39,075 nt of DNA from Bacillota bacterium (GCA_021797515.1 JAJZZP010000145.1:1-39075), one strand, 5' to 3'. Shown: positions 15,557 through 24,185, counted from the first letter of the stretch. Made by a program: numbers and translations. The notes: generated from the sequence alone by a model not told the origin.

Positions 15557-16642
15557 TTAATTTCCGCAATCATTAGGGTGATTATCATCAAACGGCATCT
15601 CTCCTTGTTTTTCGTGTTCAATGAGCCATCGTTTTCGCGCCAGACCGCCGCCATAGCCCCCGAAATTTCCATTGGCTTGGATGACACGGTGACAAGGAAT
15701 GATAATAGCGAGTTGATTTGCACCATTGGCGCGCGCTACGGCACGAAATGCCGACGGTTGTCCTAGAGCCTTGGCAATGTCCGCGTAAGACCGTGTTTGC
15801 CCCGGCGGAATTTTTAGAAGTTCATGCCACACACGCTCTTCAAACGGTGTTCCGAGAAGATGGACAGGGGTTTGAAATACTTTTAACGTTCCGGCAAAAT
15901 ACGCTCTCACTTCATGCTCAATCGATGAGATTGGGGAACTGACGCCCGGGACGATGGCCGCCTGGGTTTTCTGCCTGAGGCGCTCGATTTCCCGTTCCAA
16001 CCCGCGACGGTCCACAAATTCCAACAGGTAAAGCGCGTCCTCATCGGCAATCGCCAGCATTGGCCCGAGACAGGTATCTAGCCATGATGCTTTGAGAGTT
16101 CTTATGGTCCCCGACAGAATTGGTGGAACTCCCATAATGCGGGAAAATGCATCTCGAAAGCCGCTGCTAGAGTCATATCCCGTCGCCAACTGAACGTCGA
16201 TAACCGGGTGGCCTGCTCGTATTTGCTTCATCGCGATACCCATACGCCGCGCTCGGGCATATTCCACGAACGTCATGCCAAATCGTTTTTGAAACTGGCG
16301 CCGAGCGGTCGAGGCATGGATGGATAATTCCTGAAAGTCCTCGCCCTTCCATCGCTTCTCCGGGTTAGCTTCCACAGCCTCAACCAACTGTTGTACGGTC
16401 GTAGAGACTTGACGGGGTTGAGACAGTGGTAGGCATCTTTTGCATGGGCGATAGGATGCCAGTAGAGCTTGCTGTGCTGTCTCGAAGAATTCACAGTGCT
16501 CAAATTTCGGTTTTCTAGCGGGACAGGTTGGTCGACAAAACACACCTGTGGTTTTGACGCCAACATAAAAAATTCCTTCATATGCGGTTGTTTTGTTTAA
16601 CAGCGCCTGGTAATACTCCTTTTGGATTTCTAGGGTGATCAT
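15557..16642 (-). CDS. ada: Bifunctional Ada: methylphosphotriester / O6-methylguanine-DNA methyltransferase and AraC-type activator
   Basis: This 361-residue protein repairs alkylated DNA by irreversible methyl transfer to cysteine, and once methylated it activates transcription. The N-terminal Ada zinc domain has FCRPTCPARKP and YRPCKRC (Cys36, Cys40, Cys67, Cys70). An AraC-type helix-turn-helix follows (about residues 85-180). The C-terminal MGMT domain carries the active site PCHRVI with Cys317 and the preceding GQTRSYADIA. GGGGAGG lies 9 nt before ATG 16642, which decides the start over ATG 16663. All catalytic residues appear present, and full-length Ada is about 355 residues. It seems to be a single-gene unit. 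Confidence 0.95.
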   Translation of the reverse strand: MITLEIQKEYYQALLNKTTAYEGIFYVGVKTTGVFCRPTCPARKPKFEHCEFFETAQQALLASYRPCKRCLPLSQPRQVSTTVQQLVEAVEANPEKRWKGEDFQELSIHASTARRQFQKRFGMTFVEYARARRMGIAMKQIRAGHPVIDVQLATGYDSSSGFRDAFSRIMGVPPILSGTIRTLKASWLDTCLGPMLAIADEDALYLLEFVDRRGLEREIERLRQKTQAAIVPGVSSPISSIEHEVRAYFAGTLKVFQTPVHLLGTPFEERVWHELLKIPPGQTRSYADIAKALGQPSAFRAVARANGANQLAIIIPCHRVIQANGNFGGYGGGLARKRWLIEHEKQGEMPFDDNHPNDCGN

Positions 16643-17018
16643 CAATTTCAACCTCCCCAGCATGGGGTCTTAATGCCTACGCTAAAATAATAAGGATTTG
16701 CATCACCACCCGTCGCCGAAAATGGCGCATGAATTTTTAAGGATCGTCGATCGACTGGGACGTTAGTAGATCATTCCAAGCACCGAGTAGGCGCGTGCTA
16801 AATCTTCGTGTTAGTCTATATAGCCCATCGATGGCTGCTCGCTGCTTTGATTTGACAATCTAAAGGCTGCAATGCAAACCATTTGTAATTTTATGGCAAC
16901 GGTCTCCTGGGTGGTGCGCAATCTGGCCGACATCCACGTGTAATTGGCAAAAACCATACCGCTAAATATGATATGTTTGGGCCTGACCATAACTACCTTC
17001 GGGGACTTTGGTCTGCCT
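16643..17018. other. Intergenic region
   Basis: This stretch of about 375 bp between ada and the thioesterase gene has no open frame with family resemblance and no strong hairpin. It must contain the ada promoter, but I could not single out a convincing -35/-10 pair. Confidence 0.4.
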
Positions 17019-17435
17019 TTATTTTTGGGGATCCATCTTTAAGGTCATCACATCGACTTCTGAGAGCCGTTGTCTCCAGAGGTCGGGAAGGGGCTCACTG
17101 GATTGGGTGTCGTAATTAAATCGCACTAAAACCGACTGCGCTGTCAATACAGGTTCGTCAGTAGTATCTCGATAAATGGTGTGGACTACGTCAAAGCTTG
17201 AGGTTCCCAGTCGTGACACCATAGTTTCAATTCGCAATACTTCGCGGAAGAATACCTGACGAAGAAAGTCAAGCTTTATGGAAGCCAGAATAAGGGGGGT
17301 ATCTTCCATTTCTAAAGTGTCCCGCAAGAAATTTATGCGAGCCTCTTCCAGATATGATAGATAAACAGCATTGTTAACATGACCTGCCATATCGGTTTCA
17401 CCGAATCGGACACGGATTTTAGTGATGTGCGGCAA
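17019..17435 (-). CDS. Acyl-CoA thioesterase, 4HBT / YbgC-FadM type hotdog protein
   Basis: This 138-residue single hotdog-fold protein has the signature RFGETDMAGHVNNAVYLSYLEEAR, with the catalytic Asp followed by the HVNN turn that defines 4-hydroxybenzoyl-CoA thioesterase-like enzymes. It would hydrolyse acyl-CoA thioesters in the cytoplasm. The substrate is unknown. The start is a TTG at 17435: AAAGGAG sits 9 nt upstream, and no ATG or GTG in the frame gives the complete motif. An extended -10 promoter is predicted just upstream. It stands alone, divergent from glpK. Confidence 0.85.
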   Translation of the reverse strand: MPHITKIRVRFGETDMAGHVNNAVYLSYLEEARINFLRDTLEMEDTPLILASIKLDFLRQVFFREVLRIETMVSRLGTSSFDVVHTIYRDTTDEPVLTAQSVLVRFNYDTQSSEPLPDLWRQRLSEVDVMTLKMDPQK

Positions 17436-17465
17436 CAGCGTACGCTCCTTTCAAAATCCTAAAAT

Positions 17466-17474
17466 AGTATACCA
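17466..17474 (-). promoter_or_regulatory. Extended -10 promoter element of the thioesterase gene
   Basis: On the minus strand TGG-TATACT (TATACT at 17466-17471, TGG at 17472-17474) is an extended -10 box. No good -35 match is visible at the expected distance, as is common for this promoter class. Transcription would begin about 25 nt before the TTG start. Confidence 0.45.
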
Positions 17475-17607
17475 TGTGTCCGTTATGAAAAACTTGGTCG
17501 CCTGAACCCGGCGAGACGCGTCTTTAGGGCTTAATCGGTGAACGTTTTTGGTATCCACTCTTTGATCATTGGGGAGCAAGTTGGCGACCTTTTGGCGGGA
17601 GCAATCA

Positions 17608-17616
17608 TGCTATACT
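17608..17616 (+). promoter_or_regulatory. Extended -10 promoter element of glpK
   Basis: TGC-TATACT (17608-17616) is an extended -10 element reading toward glpK, about 75 bp before its start. No convincing -35 box lies at 16-18 bp. Confidence 0.45.
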
Positions 17617-17689
17617 GAGCACGACCGCTTTCTTTGAGGTTAGGGGTTACAGGTTGCCTTACCAAGCCATTTAGTTGTGGAGACAAGCC

Positions 17690-19174
17690 ATGTATTTATT
17701 AGCGTTGGATCAAGGTACTACCAGCTCTCGAGCTATCATCTTTTCTCTATCCGGCACTATCGTGGCTACGGGACAAGTTCCAATAATTCAGCGGTATCCA
17801 GAACCGGGGTGGGTAGAGCAAGCTCCCGCGGAGATCTGGCAGACGGCCTGGGGATCGATGACGTTGGCTTTACAGTCATCGGGACTGGAGTTTAAGGATA
17901 TTACCGCGATAGGGATTGCCAATCAACGCGAGACCACTCTTCTTTGGGATCGGGAAACCGGAATTTCGGTGGCGCCGGCGATTGTTTGGCAGTGTCGGCG
18001 GACTGCGCCTCGGTGCCAAAAATTGGTTGACGAGGGGTGGGAACCGCTGATTCGAGAACGGACCGGGCTGGTGTTGGACGCCTACTTTTCAGCTACGAAA
18101 CTTGAGTGGCTATTGAATCTACCGGGTCTCCGGGATCGCGCTCAACGAGGAGAGTTGTGTTTCGGGACAGTTGACGCGTGGCTGACTTATAACCTAACGG
18201 GGGGCAAAAGGCATGTAACCGATGTGACCAACGCCTCGCGCACTTTACTGTACAATATTCATCGCCATGCATGGGATTCAGATCTATTAGAGCTTTTTAA
18301 TATTCCACCCCAGATTTTACCTGAGGTGGTGCCGTCTTCGGGATTTATTGCTATGACCGATTCGCGGCTGACCGGAACTGAGGTCCCGATCACGGCCATG
18401 GTTGGGGACCAAACCGCAGCCCTTTTTGGACAAGGGTGTATATATCTAGGAATGGCTAAGAACACCTATGGCACCGGGGCATTTCTGTTAATGCATACGG
18501 GGACGAACCCTACGCCTACGCTGCCTGGTCTACTGACGACGATGGCGGCCCAGGTGGGACAAGAAACATCCTATGCCCTGGAAGGCTCCATATTCATGGC
18601 AGGCGCGGCCATTGACTGGCTAAAAGAGCCCATGGGATTCATCTTGAGTGCCCAGGATAGTGAGAAAGTTGCTTTGTCGGTAGAGGATGTAGAGGACGTT
18701 TATGTGGTGCCGGCCTTTGTTGGACTAGGATCCCCATACTGGGATGGATTTGCCCGCGGCGCCGTTGTCGGATTGAGTCGGAACACCGGTCCTGCTCACA
18801 TAGTGAGGGCCACTTTAGAATCTATCGCCTACCAAACGCGTGACGTGCTGAACCTGATGACGGTGTCCAGCGGACGCCAGCCAACGGAGCTCAGGGTAGA
18901 CGGTGGGGTAACCCGCAACCGATTTTTGATGCAATTTCAATCGGACATTCTTGGGGTTCCGGTATTACGATCGCATATGACGGAGACCACGGCACTTGGT
19001 GCCGCTTACTTGGCGGGCCTAGGAGTTGGGATTTGGAACAGCGTCGACCAAGTGCCGGATACCTGCTCCACTGGAGATTTATTTGAACCTAAAATGACTC
19101 GAACGGTGGCGGACCAAAAGTATCAGCGCTGGCAAGACGCTGTAGCACGATCGCGTCATTGGGTTCAGCCGTAG
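17690..19174 (+). CDS. glpK: Glycerol kinase
   Basis: The 494-residue product is a full-length GlpK, which phosphorylates glycerol to sn-glycerol 3-phosphate with ATP in the cytoplasm. The FGGY-family signatures are strong: LALDQGTTSSRAIIF, GWVEQ, ANQRETT-LWD, VWQCRRTA, VDAWLTYNLTGG, MVGDQTAALFGQG, YGTGAFLLMHTG and LRVDGGVTRNRF. ATG 17690 follows GTGGAGACAAGCC and opens exactly at the family start. No glpF or glpD neighbour is present, so glycerol 3-phosphate must be used by products encoded elsewhere. The end meets the oppositely oriented GntR gene over a shared terminator hairpin. Confidence 0.96.
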   Translation: MYLLALDQGTTSSRAIIFSLSGTIVATGQVPIIQRYPEPGWVEQAPAEIWQTAWGSMTLALQSSGLEFKDITAIGIANQRETTLLWDRETGISVAPAIVWQCRRTAPRCQKLVDEGWEPLIRERTGLVLDAYFSATKLEWLLNLPGLRDRAQRGELCFGTVDAWLTYNLTGGKRHVTDVTNASRTLLYNIHRHAWDSDLLELFNIPPQILPEVVPSSGFIAMTDSRLTGTEVPITAMVGDQTAALFGQGCIYLGMAKNTYGTGAFLLMHTGTNPTPTLPGLLTTMAAQVGQETSYALEGSIFMAGAAIDWLKEPMGFILSAQDSEKVALSVEDVEDVYVVPAFVGLGSPYWDGFARGAVVGLSRNTGPAHIVRATLESIAYQTRDVLNLMTVSSGRQPTELRVDGGVTRNRFLMQFQSDILGVPVLRSHMTETTALGAAYLAGLGVGIWNSVDQVPDTCSTGDLFEPKMTRTVADQKYQRWQDAVARSRHWVQP

Positions 19175-19180
19175 GCACTG

Positions 19181-19198
19181 GAGCGGGCTTACCCGCTC
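19181..19198. terminator. Bidirectional terminator-like hairpin between glpK and the GntR gene
   Basis: GAGCGGG (19181-19187) and CCCGCTC (19192-19198) form a perfect 7-bp stem with a CTTA loop. It is placed exactly between two convergent genes and overlaps the GntR stop codon. T-tracts are short, so efficiency is uncertain. Confidence 0.5.
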
Positions 19199-19949
19199 AA
19201 CTCTCGGGATGCACCTGGAATGAGGTTTCGGTCACAATCCGTGCCTTATCTCCCCGTACAATGGCGGTAGAAACATATAACGGTTCATTTTGCAAATCGT
19301 ACAAGACGGCTTGATCTCGAATTGCGAGCTCGCCTTTAGCGGTTTGCAATAAGTGCGATTTTTCAGCGCTCAGCAAGATGGGTTCATAAGACTCAACCGC
19401 CTTGCTTAAAAACACATGACACTTCTGGGGGATCAACTCTAGAAGCGACGTGGTTTCGACTTCTTTTGCAGTTACGGGGTCACTGGGACGGGAGATGTGG
19501 GCAGATTCGACAATGATGGGGACGCCGTCAGCAGAAATGACGCGTTCAATCAGCAGTACTGGCGTGGAGGGCGGCACCTGCAGCAGATCCGCGATGTCTC
19601 CTGGCGCCGTGACTTGAGAAATGGTGAGCACCCGGGTGCCTGGGATTAAGCCTTTTTTGGCAATATCGGTACGGAATCCGCTGGCCAACAAGGGGATCTT
19701 CGGCATATTGACCACCGTAGATTTTCCGGGAGAGCGTATGATGAGGCCTTGGCGGTCCAGTTCGTCCAAGGCGCGGCGAACGGTTCCCCGAGAAACCTTA
19801 TATTGTTCGCAAAGTTCTGTTTCTGATGGGATTGGGGCGCCCGGCAGCCATCGGCGTTGTTGAATGTTATCCCATAACTCTCGTTGAATTCGAAAGTACT
19901 TTGGTACATGCAGGTACGGATTGCCGGTGTCGGTAATCGACGTATTCAA
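19197..19949 (-). CDS. GntR-family transcriptional regulator with UTRA domain (HutC/NagR type)
   Basis: The protein of about 250 residues has an N-terminal winged helix (PGAPIPSETELCEQYKVSRGTVRRALDELDRQGLI, typical GntR). A UTRA effector domain (about residues 95-250) follows, with TPVLLIERVISADGVPIIVESAHI. HutC-subfamily members sense small metabolites such as glucosamine- or N-acetylglucosamine-6-phosphate (NagR/YvoA, DasR). Lying at the end of an amino-sugar cluster, it probably represses that cluster. I prefer TTG 19949 because GGGAGG lies 7 nt upstream; ATG 19976 is the alternative and adds nine residues. Candidate operator half-sites lie upstream. Confidence 0.88.
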   Translation of the reverse strand: MNTSITDTGNPYLHVPKYFRIQRELWDNIQQRRWLPGAPIPSETELCEQYKVSRGTVRRALDELDRQGLIIRSPGKSTVVNMPKIPLLASGFRTDIAKKGLIPGTRVLTISQVTAPGDIADLLQVPPSTPVLLIERVISADGVPIIVESAHISRPSDPVTAKEVETTSLLELIPQKCHVFLSKAVESYEPILLSAEKSHLLQTAKGELAIRDQAVLYDLQNEPLYVSTAIVRGDKARIVTETSFQVHPES

Positions 19950-19979
19950 TGGCGAGCCTCCCACTTCGTAGTTCATACT

Positions 19980-20230
19980 TCACGGAATTATAAATATGGC
20001 TTTGGATACATTTCTATAGGCAAGCGTTCGTCGCTGAGTTTATGAGTCATATTTTACACCATTAATTTATCGTTGTTTAATAAATTCCCCAATTTGATCG
20101 TATTGTGCAAAACTAGACGACTTTAGTTTACACAAATTGTCTAGCCTTGGCAGGATTTGGTCCGATGTCTTACCAACAACCGAAATGTGTTGAATTCGCT
20201 GCAAATGTCTACCGCTCTCAAATTGCTCGC
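19980..20230. promoter_or_regulatory. AT-rich control region with a CTAGAC...GTCTAG inverted repeat
   Basis: This AT-rich gap lies upstream of the GntR gene and downstream of the NamZ-like gene. CTAGAC (20113-20118) and GTCTAG (20139-20144) form a perfect inverted repeat. GTCTAG is part of the NagR/DasR-type operator core TGGTCTAGACCA, although here the halves are separated by 20 bp. It is a plausible autoregulatory site. No strong -35/-10 pair was found. Confidence 0.35.
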
Positions 20231-21391
20231 CTACTCAGTGTACAGTAAATATGGTGTCACATCTTGATCGAATTGATGGATAATGCTCGGCTCTGCATCG
20301 AAATATTGCTCTACCGCGTTGCTTTCAATTGCTTCGCGGAGAATGCTGCCTCCTGCCAACAGATCGAAGAAGAGCCGATGTGCTCCGTCATCTTGGGATC
20401 CAATGCGAAAGATATTCGGGTACAAAGTCTGAAACGCCATGATAAGGGTCACCCCTGTCTTAAGTGCGTGCACGCGGTGTGGATCGGTAATGTGGATCTG
20501 CACACCGCTTACTAAATCTCCGGTGTATATAGAGTTCCATGGTGTGAAATACACCGGCCTGGCTATGACTCCGGCAACGTTTTGTTGATTGAACCAGTTC
20601 GCCACGCGATGGCCGTCTGACCAAGGAGCACCGATCCACTCGAAAGGGTGGGTCGTGCCACGCCCTAGGCTGACGTTGGTGCCCTCGAAGAGGCACGTAC
20701 CCGGATATAGGAGCGCCATCTCAAAGGTGGTAGTGTTGGGAGAGGCTGAGACGAAGGGCAGGCCTACCTCGGGCCACAACATACCGCGTGACCAACCCTT
20801 CATTGGCACCACTTCAACCTGGGAATCCGGGAAAAAGACTCCTTGAATCAATTTAGCTTCCTCACCGAATGTGAGGCCATGGCGGATCGGGATCGGCAGC
20901 ATGCCGACGAACGATCGAAACGCGGGATCCAAAAGGTGGCCTTCTCGTTGAGTTCCGCCTATGGGGTTGGGGCGGTCCAAAACCACTAAAGGAATGCGGA
21001 CAGCTGTTGCAACCTCCACCGCGTAATACAATGTACTTGGATTGGTGTAATATCGAGAACCGATATCCTGCAAATCGATGACCAATGCATCCAAGTCCGA
21101 CATTGTATCGATGCTTGGCGCTTTGGAGTCTCCGTACAGGCTTATTGCAGGAAGTCCGCTGTGCGTGTCCTTCATGAAGGGCACATGCTCGCCTTCCCTG
21201 GCGGCGTTGAGGACTCCATGCTCGGGTCCGAAAAGACGGACTAAATTTGTATCGGAGTCATTTTGAAGGCGATCGACCACTGGCCGCAGCTGACCGTCGG
21301 TCATCGGGTATGTGCTAATGAGACCGATTCGTCTGTGTTGGATAAGATAATGGTAGGGACCCAATAGTTGGTCGATGCCAAATTCAACCAC
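20231..21391 (-). CDS. namZ: Exo-beta-N-acetylmuramidase, NamZ / DUF1343 family (GH171)
   Basis: The 386-residue protein carries the DUF1343 signatures LFGPEHG, DLQDIGSRYYTNPSTLYYA, VVLDRPNPIGG and LFEGTNVSLGRGTTHPFEWIGAPW. The family's characterised member, NamZ (YbbC) of Bacillus subtilis, releases N-acetylmuramic acid from the non-reducing end of peptidoglycan chains. No signal peptide is visible, so it should act inside the cell or after lysis. Its GTG lies 2 bp after the stop of the PIG-L gene, with GAGGGGG upstream, so the two are in one operon. A NagZ-like partner, expected beside NamZ, is present only as a fragment nearby. Confidence 0.85.
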   Translation of the reverse strand: MVEFGIDQLLGPYHYLIQHRRIGLISTYPMTDGQLRPVVDRLQNDSDTNLVRLFGPEHGVLNAAREGEHVPFMKDTHSGLPAISLYGDSKAPSIDTMSDLDALVIDLQDIGSRYYTNPSTLYYAVEVATAVRIPLVVLDRPNPIGGTQREGHLLDPAFRSFVGMLPIPIRHGLTFGEEAKLIQGVFFPDSQVEVVPMKGWSRGMLWPEVGLPFVSASPNTTTFEMALLYPGTCLFEGTNVSLGRGTTHPFEWIGAPWSDGHRVANWFNQQNVAGVIARPVYFTPWNSIYTGDLVSGVQIHITDPHRVHALKTGVTLIMAFQTLYPNIFRIGSQDDGAHRLFFDLLAGGSILREAIESNAVEQYFDAEPSIIHQFDQDVTPYLLYTE

Positions 21392-21393
21392 GC

Positions 21394-22092
21394 TTAAGCC
21401 CCCTCAGTCAACGATTTCATGCGCGTCTGCCTCGACCATTCGGGTCGGGCGAACGCTTCGGCGCGGGGAAATCCATGCGGGCGACCACGGACCACCAACA
21501 ACGCTTTGTAGTAGTCTAAGTATTGAAAGCCGGTTTCTCCACGCGCATAAGCATATTGGGATGCCGCTTCGAGCCATAGTTCGTAGGCCTCGTCACGAAT
21601 TCCTACGTACACATCAGGGTTGTAGTCAAACGGGTCCTCCCAATTGTCTGCGTAGTAAATTTGACGCACGCTATGGGGAGGCAGTGCCCGGGTAAAACCT
21701 TTTATTTCGGCGTAAAACACCGCGTCTTCGACAATTGCATGGGTGTTGGCATGGTCTTTATGGATACTGTTTTTCCAGTGAGTGACCACAATTTGCGGCT
21801 TTTCCTCGCGAATAACGTCGGCTACTTTGAATTTCACGTCGTCATTCACAGCAAGTTCACCGTCGCCGTAATCCAAAAATCTGGTGGTGGCCCCAATTAT
21901 TGAGGCAAATGCTTTGGCTTCGTGGATCTTTTGTTGGGCATAATCTGCTGATGAAAGCGTGGGATGGCCTTTTTCGCCGGGAGTTAGATGAAACATTACC
22001 ACTTGGTGGCCATCTAATATGGCTTGGGCCAGTGCGGCCCCAGCGGTCAAATCCATATCTCCGGCGTGACCGCCGATTGCCATGATTTTCAT
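21394..22092 (-). CDS. PIG-L / LmbE-family N-acetylglucosaminyl deacetylase-like protein
   Basis: This 232-residue protein is a zinc-dependent PIG-L-type deacetylase, related to BshB and MshB, which remove acetyl from N-acetylglucosamine-containing molecules. The usual AHPDD motif appears as GGHAGDMD: the zinc His and one Asp are conserved and Pro is replaced by Ala. The second zinc site is HKDHANTH. The start ATG 22092 has GAGGTTAAGG upstream. It sits between the acetyltransferase and NamZ-like genes in one minus-strand operon, so its substrate may be a GlcNAc- or MurNAc-derived sugar. The specific substrate cannot be read from sequence. Confidence 0.85.
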   Translation of the reverse strand: MKIMAIGGHAGDMDLTAGAALAQAILDGHQVVMFHLTPGEKGHPTLSSADYAQQKIHEAKAFASIIGATTRFLDYGDGELAVNDDVKFKVADVIREEKPQIVVTHWKNSIHKDHANTHAIVEDAVFYAEIKGFTRALPPHSVRQIYYADNWEDPFDYNPDVYVGIRDEAYELWLEAASQYAYARGETGFQYLDYYKALLVVRGRPHGFPRAEAFARPEWSRQTRMKSLTEGA

Positions 22093-22119
22093 GTCCTTAA
22101 CCTCTTCTCTTTTTTGAAA

Positions 22120-23064
22120 TTACGTCAAAGTTTTCTTCATCACGTCAAATCTGCGTGTAATGGTGAACCCAGCGCGAAGATAAAGATGGCCAGCGGCTTC
22201 TTTCTCTCCGGTCCACAAAAACCATGCGGTGTGAAGTCCATCTTGTCGCATTTGTTCGAGACATCGATACAAGAGTACCTTTCCCAGGCCAGTGCCGCGC
22301 AGTGATGCGGCCACGCCAAAGGGGCCGAATCGTTCATTGATCCCGTCATATGCGCCATAAATACAGAATCCCACCACTTTTTCATCACGAAGGACCACCA
22401 AAATGTTGGACATAGGTACCCCGGTTTTCAGCGCTTCACGAATAGAACGAGTCCAGTCAGGATTAAATTCCCGGTCACTGAAGTTGATGACCTCGGTCAC
22501 ATAAGGTAGTGTTAGTTTCTCCACATGATAGCCGTCGGCACGGCGTACGGCCTCTACGTCGCGTACGTCTTTGGGTATTTCGAAACCGACGAGATTTTTG
22601 TCCATGGCCGCAGCTTGGTAGAGTTTTTGAAATCCGGAGGCCTCCAAAAGTGCTGCACCCCATGGATACTGAATTCGGTCGATGCCGGGCGCAAAATATC
22701 CGGGAGTATAGGACGCGAAGTATATGGTATTACGATTGTGGCGGCAGAAATAGGTGTCTGCGGCATCCATCAAGGCATGCCCGATTCCGCGCTGCCGATA
22801 GTCGGGATGAACAAAAAATGTCGTAATCCAACCTGTATCGGGTTCTATATCTGTACCCGACATAGGTGTTCTGCGTACGACGGCCATTAGGCCGCCCACT
22901 ATCCGGTTGTCTTCTTCGGCAATGATGAGGCCTGCGCGCTCAAAGTTGATATCAGCCAGGATACGAGTGATGAAAGTTTTTTCGGAGATGCCATCGGTTG
23001 GCATTGAGTGATTCCAAGCGGTGATGAATCCTAGTTCGTCACCGCGTTGACAGGTGCGAATCAT
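22120..23064 (-). CDS. Two-domain GNAT acetyltransferase
   Basis: The 314-residue protein looks like two GNAT (Gcn5-related) folds in tandem. The N-terminal half has TTFFVHPDYRQRGIGHALM, matching acetyl-CoA-binding motif A (R/Q-x-x-G-x-G/A). The C-terminal half has FGVAASLRGTGLGKVLLYRC followed by HLYLRAGFTITRRF. Both halves therefore keep a possible cofactor site. AAAGGAG precedes ATG 23064. It is the first gene of the operon with the deacetylase and NamZ-like genes, so acetylation of an amino sugar is conceivable; tandem GNATs also modify antibiotics and peptides. Only the fold is certain. Confidence 0.83.
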   Translation of the reverse strand: MIRTCQRGDELGFITAWNHSMPTDGISEKTFITRILADINFERAGLIIAEEDNRIVGGLMAVVRRTPMSGTDIEPDTGWITTFFVHPDYRQRGIGHALMDAADTYFCRHNRNTIYFASYTPGYFAPGIDRIQYPWGAALLEASGFQKLYQAAAMDKNLVGFEIPKDVRDVEAVRRADGYHVEKLTLPYVTEVINFSDREFNPDWTRSIREALKTGVPMSNILVVLRDEKVVGFCIYGAYDGINERFGPFGVAASLRGTGLGKVLLYRCLEQMRQDGLHTAWFLWTGEKEAAGHLYLRAGFTITRRFDVMKKTLT

Positions 23065-23185
23065 TTGTAAGACTCCTTTCGTCGCCTTTATCTGATAGTG
23101 ACGACGGGGAAATGCGTTTGCAAGTTTTTCGGCGATTATTGCTTAAGTGCGGACTTGAGTTCGGTCATTAAGCCGCCCTCGGATG

Positions 23186-23214
23186 TTGACATCGTTGAAA
23201 ACGAAAGATATAAA
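23186..23214 (+). promoter_or_regulatory. Near-consensus vegetative promoter
   Basis: TTGACA (23186-23191), exactly 17 bp, then TATAAA (23209-23214). This is the strongest promoter match in the window. It reads rightward, away from the GNAT operon, toward the decayed recombinase and beta-hexosaminidase fragments and then nagB, which starts about 970 bp downstream. Confidence 0.7.
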
Positions 23215-23372
23215 TGTACTATCATTTGAATGTTTGGATTCACTATAACAGCAGTTCGCGATGCAATGATAAATTACGGTATTTTTAGAGAATTAGGTGT
23301 TTTGTTTTGTACAGGCCTGTTTAGCCGGAAAAGGATATTTAAACTGATTACAATAAATACCAGAGTATCTTT

Positions 23373-23395
23373 GACAATCTGGTTTGATAATTGTC
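23373..23395. promoter_or_regulatory. Inverted repeat GACAAT / ATTGTC, possible operator
   Basis: GACAAT (23373-23378) and ATTGTC (23390-23395) form a perfect inverted repeat, half-sites 17 bp apart. It lies about 160 bp downstream of the strong promoter and is preceded by TT, so it contains a second TTGACA. Its binding protein is unknown; the GntR regulator of the cluster is one candidate. Confidence 0.3.
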
Positions 23396-23436
23396 GGTGA
23401 TAGAACAATGGACGAATGGTTTGTGGGTATTGGTAA

Positions 23437-23471
23437 AGCCCGCCGATGCTCGGAATGAGCATCGGCGGGCT
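23437..23471. terminator. Perfect 15-bp hairpin, terminator-like
   Basis: AGCCCGCCGATGCTC (23437-23451) pairs perfectly with 23457-23471 around a 5-nt loop, an unusually stable structure. No T-tract follows on the plus strand; on the minus strand only TTT follows. It may be a terminator, an IS-end hairpin, or a relic next to the IS607-type recombinase fragment. Confidence 0.45.
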
Positions 23472-23496
23472 ACGGAAGTGAGAGCGGGAAAGGCGG

Positions 23497-23763
23497 TTGA
23501 TTCCCCTACGCACGATGCCCCAGGATGTTCACAGCCCTGCGCGGGACACGCGTTGTATGTTCTATGCCCGGGTCTCCACGAAAAATCAGCAAGAGGCGGG
23601 CAACTTAGGCCGGACGGGATTCGCTGCTGAGCAACGCGGGACCGTCGATGCCGTGCTCCTCGACGTGGCCAGTAGACTCAACGAAAAGCGTCGGGGACTG
23701 CATCGGATGTTGGTATTGGCCCCCACAGCATCAAGCAGGGATCGTCGGATGTTTACCAGATGA
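23497..23763 (+). pseudogene. IS607-type serine recombinase (TnpA) fragment
   Basis: The frame contains CMFYARVSTKNQQEAGNL, the catalytic-serine start of IS607-family serine recombinases (Y-A-R-V-S). It then has DVASRLNEKRRGLHRMLVLA, which matches the family's conserved RLNEKRRGL segment. The N-terminal MerR-like DNA-binding domain is missing and the C-terminal catalytic helix is lost at 23763. It is an inactive scrap of an IS607-type element; no tnpB lies beside it. Confidence 0.6.
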
Positions 23764-24161
23764 ACTAAGCTCCGGCATGATCCTGACCGATTGTCTAGAG
23801 GTGGGTGCGATTGCTCAAACCGTCGGCGTAGGTCGAGGTGCGGTGGAAGCGATAATGGCGGGTGCCGATATGATATTGACCTCGCATCGATGGGATCGGC
23901 AGATGGAGGCGATTGAGGCCGTAGTGCGTGCGGCGCTTACAAAAAGACGTGGGTATGCAGGCCGTGACCGTGTTGCGTATGGTTTCTGGCCAAATTCGGC
24001 GGGATACGGTGGCGTTTAGGAAAGCACCAACTGTGCTAGCAGTCTATGACAATACGCCATGGATGGTGGATGCGGCACTTTGGTTCTTGATTGGTGCCCG
24101 TCTGGATATGGGAACAGTGGCCAAGGGGTTTTCCCGCCATTTCCCAACCAGGTCACGATAA
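23728..24161 (+). pseudogene. C-terminal remnant of a GH3 beta-N-acetylhexosaminidase (NagZ-like)
   Basis: The frame reads GIVGCLPDELSSGMILTDCLEVGAIA, followed by GRGAVEAIMAGADMILTSH. This is the catalytic-Asp strand and following helix of GH3/NagZ enzymes, which remove N-acetylglucosamine from cell-wall fragments. Near 23930-23945, around an A-run, it shifts frame and continues as KDVGMQAVTVLR and APTVLAVYDNTPWMVDAALW to the stop at 24161. The N-terminal barrel is gone, replaced by the recombinase scrap. NagZ and NamZ work together in Bacillus, so this marks loss of a cluster member. It lies 25 bp before nagB. Confidence 0.6.
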
Positions 24162-24185
24162 AAATCCGAACAATTCAGAGGTGCA

